64,000 nucleotides of DNA, from assembly GCF_025515305.1 (NCBI RefSeq), contig NZ_JAOPHT010000008.1, positions 87,727 through 151,726 on the forward strand, in the 5' to 3' direction. The translations under genes and the position numbers were made by a program. This DNA is from Roseicyclus sediminis. GTDB taxonomy: Bacteria > Pseudomonadota > Alphaproteobacteria > Rhodobacterales > Rhodobacteraceae. The notes beneath the pieces are model-generated. The model worked only from the letters and a program-made list of their open reading frames with translations. It was not told the origin of the DNA and made no database searches. Positions 63,249-64,000 of this stretch are shown in pieces (the first letter of the stretch is position 1; each line of letters starts with the position of its first letter).

Positions 63249-63947
63249 ATGACGGCAAACAGCGGGCGCGGACAGCGCGAGTTGCGGCAGAAGGTGAAAA
63301 CGGCGCGGGGGCGAAAGCTCTCCTCGACGCGCTGGCTCGAGCGGCAGCTGAACGACCCTTACGTGCAGCGCGCAAAGCGCGAGGGATATCGCGGGCGGGC
63401 GGCCTACAAGATCCTCGAGCTCGACGATCGGTTCCGCTTTCTCGTGCCGGGCGCGCGCGTCGTGGACCTGGGCTGTGCGCCAGGCGGCTGGTGCCAGGTC
63501 GCGGTTCCGAGGATCAACGCGCTCGGTGAGAAATCCGGCAAGGCGCAGGGGCGCATCATCGGCGTTGATCTGAAGGAAGTCGAGCCCATCGCCGGCGCCG
63601 AACTCCATGTTCTCGACTTCCTCGACGAAGGCGCGGACGAGAAGATCAAGGTTTGGCTGGGTGGCCGTGCCGACGTCGTCATGAGCGACATGGCCGCCTC
63701 CGCCTCCGGCCACAAGCAGACGGACCACCTGAGGATCGTGGCGCTTTGCGAGGCGGCGGCCGAACTTGCCTTCGACGTGCTCGAGCCCGGCGGAACCTTC
63801 GTCGCCAAGGTGCTTGCCGGCGGCGCGGAGGCAGGTCTCCAGACGCAGCTCAAGCAGCGCTTCGAGAAGGTGGTGAACGTGAAGCCCCCCGCCAGCCGGG
63901 CCGACAGTTCCGAAAAGTTCGTCGTTGCCACCGGTTTTCGTGGCTGA
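63249..63947 (+). CDS. rlmE: 23S rRNA 2'-O-methyltransferase (RlmE/FtsJ)
   Basis: A 232-residue FtsJ methyltransferase. [15 protein letters not shown] contains the first catalytic Lys, [15 protein letters not shown] is the SAM-binding loop, [14 protein letters not shown] has the catalytic Asp, and GGTFVAKVL the second Lys. It methylates U2552 in 23S rRNA. The ATG at 63249 is used; the frame opens upstream through the R1 repeat. The basic N-terminal part fits rRNA binding. It is 121 bases after the ppx/gppA gene. Confidence 0.95.
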   Translation: MTANSGRGQRELRQKVKTARGRKLSSTRWLERQLNDPYVQRAKREGYRGRAAYKILELDDRFRFLVPGARVVDLGCAPGGWCQVAVPRINALGEKSGKAQGRIIGVDLKEVEPIAGAELHVLDFLDEGADEKIKVWLGGRADVVMSDMAASASGHKQTDHLRIVALCEAAAELAFDVLEPGGTFVAKVLAGGAEAGLQTQLKQRFEKVVNVKPPASRADSSEKFVVATGFRG

Positions 63948-63960
63948 CGCCGTCGGCCGC

Positions 63961-63995
63961 TTCATCTTTCCCGAAATACGCACGGCCGCAGGCCG
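63961..63995 (-). repeat. Dispersed hairpin repeat, family R1, copy 6
   Basis: On the minus strand: a 5-bp hairpin (CGGCC/GGCCG, loop TGC) followed by CGTATTTCGGGAAAGATGAA. It lies just beyond the rlmE stop at the window edge. Confidence 0.75.
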
Positions 63996-64000
63996 GGCGC

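Overview
This is a high-GC chromosomal window from an alphaproteobacterium of the order Rhodobacterales (family Rhodobacteraceae in the broad sense). The evidence is the C4-pathway 5-aminolevulinate synthase HemA, a VPLPA-CTERM sorting tail, an aglEFGAK alpha-glucoside operon, a DUF4445/corrinoid-type methionine-cycle module, an Entner-Doudoroff gene set and short intergenic repeats. Genes are dense, many pairs overlap by 1-4 bases, and I see no phage, insertion sequence or CRISPR array. It looks like core genome with a sugar-catabolic centre.

Layout. 1-13.3 kb is housekeeping: parE (partial, minus), a VPLPA-CTERM exported protein, ppk2, an orphan Flp-type pilin-like gene, a DUF1007/NicO metal-export pair, a MATE pump, a small periplasmic protein, hemA behind an FnrL-type palindrome, a RodZ-like protein, ispG and an FAD-linked D-lactate dehydrogenase. 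13.4-19.4 kb is an amino-sugar-like cluster: nagA, a BadF-type kinase, a Gfo/Idh/MocA dehydrogenase and a GntR/UTRA regulator on minus, divergent from an SsuD-like flavin monooxygenase and an aldo/keto reductase. 19.4-34.3 kb holds two sugar ABC systems. On minus are a LacI regulator, a GH1 beta-glucosidase, glucokinase and a four-gene importer; on plus is aglE-aglF-aglG-aglA-aglK. The divergent region carries LacI-type operators. 34.4-37.9 kb holds an AraC/GyrI regulator, edd and eda.

38-49.8 kb is mixed: an outer-membrane barrel, an aminotransferase, cysS with an anomalous 3' third, cimA, a lipoprotein, an NDUFAF6-like protein, an MFS carrier, an alkylation-repair glycosylase, an esterase, an HNH nuclease and an agmatinase-family enzyme. 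50.0-53.8 kb is zwf-pgl-pgi. 53.8-64 kb holds a thioesterase, a dimethylglycine dehydrogenase-like protein, tRNA-Gly(CCC), a module of RACo-like activator, methyl-THF methyltransferase, MTHFR-like protein and a small virulence-factor-family protein, then ppx/gppA and rlmE.

How it works together. Glucosides imported by the two ABC systems are hydrolysed inside the cell by GH1 and GH13 enzymes, phosphorylated by glucokinase, and sent through Zwf-Pgl-Edd-Eda, the Entner-Doudoroff route. Both edd and zwf carry the same GTTAGCGCTAAC palindrome, which matches my memory of the CceR operator of Rhodobacter sphaeroides, so the two distant loci are probably one regulon.

The most unusual non-coding signals are: (i) four abutting perfect palindromes, each centred on TTGCAA and spaced exactly 22 bp, between two permease genes; (ii) a dispersed element of a variable G+C-rich hairpin followed by a conserved core near GTATTTGGGGAAAGATGAAG, at least six copies; (iii) a four-copy degenerate tandem repeat beside the tRNA; (iv) a low-GC patch replacing the anticodon-domain part of cysS. 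All identifications are from reading the sequence; no database search was run.
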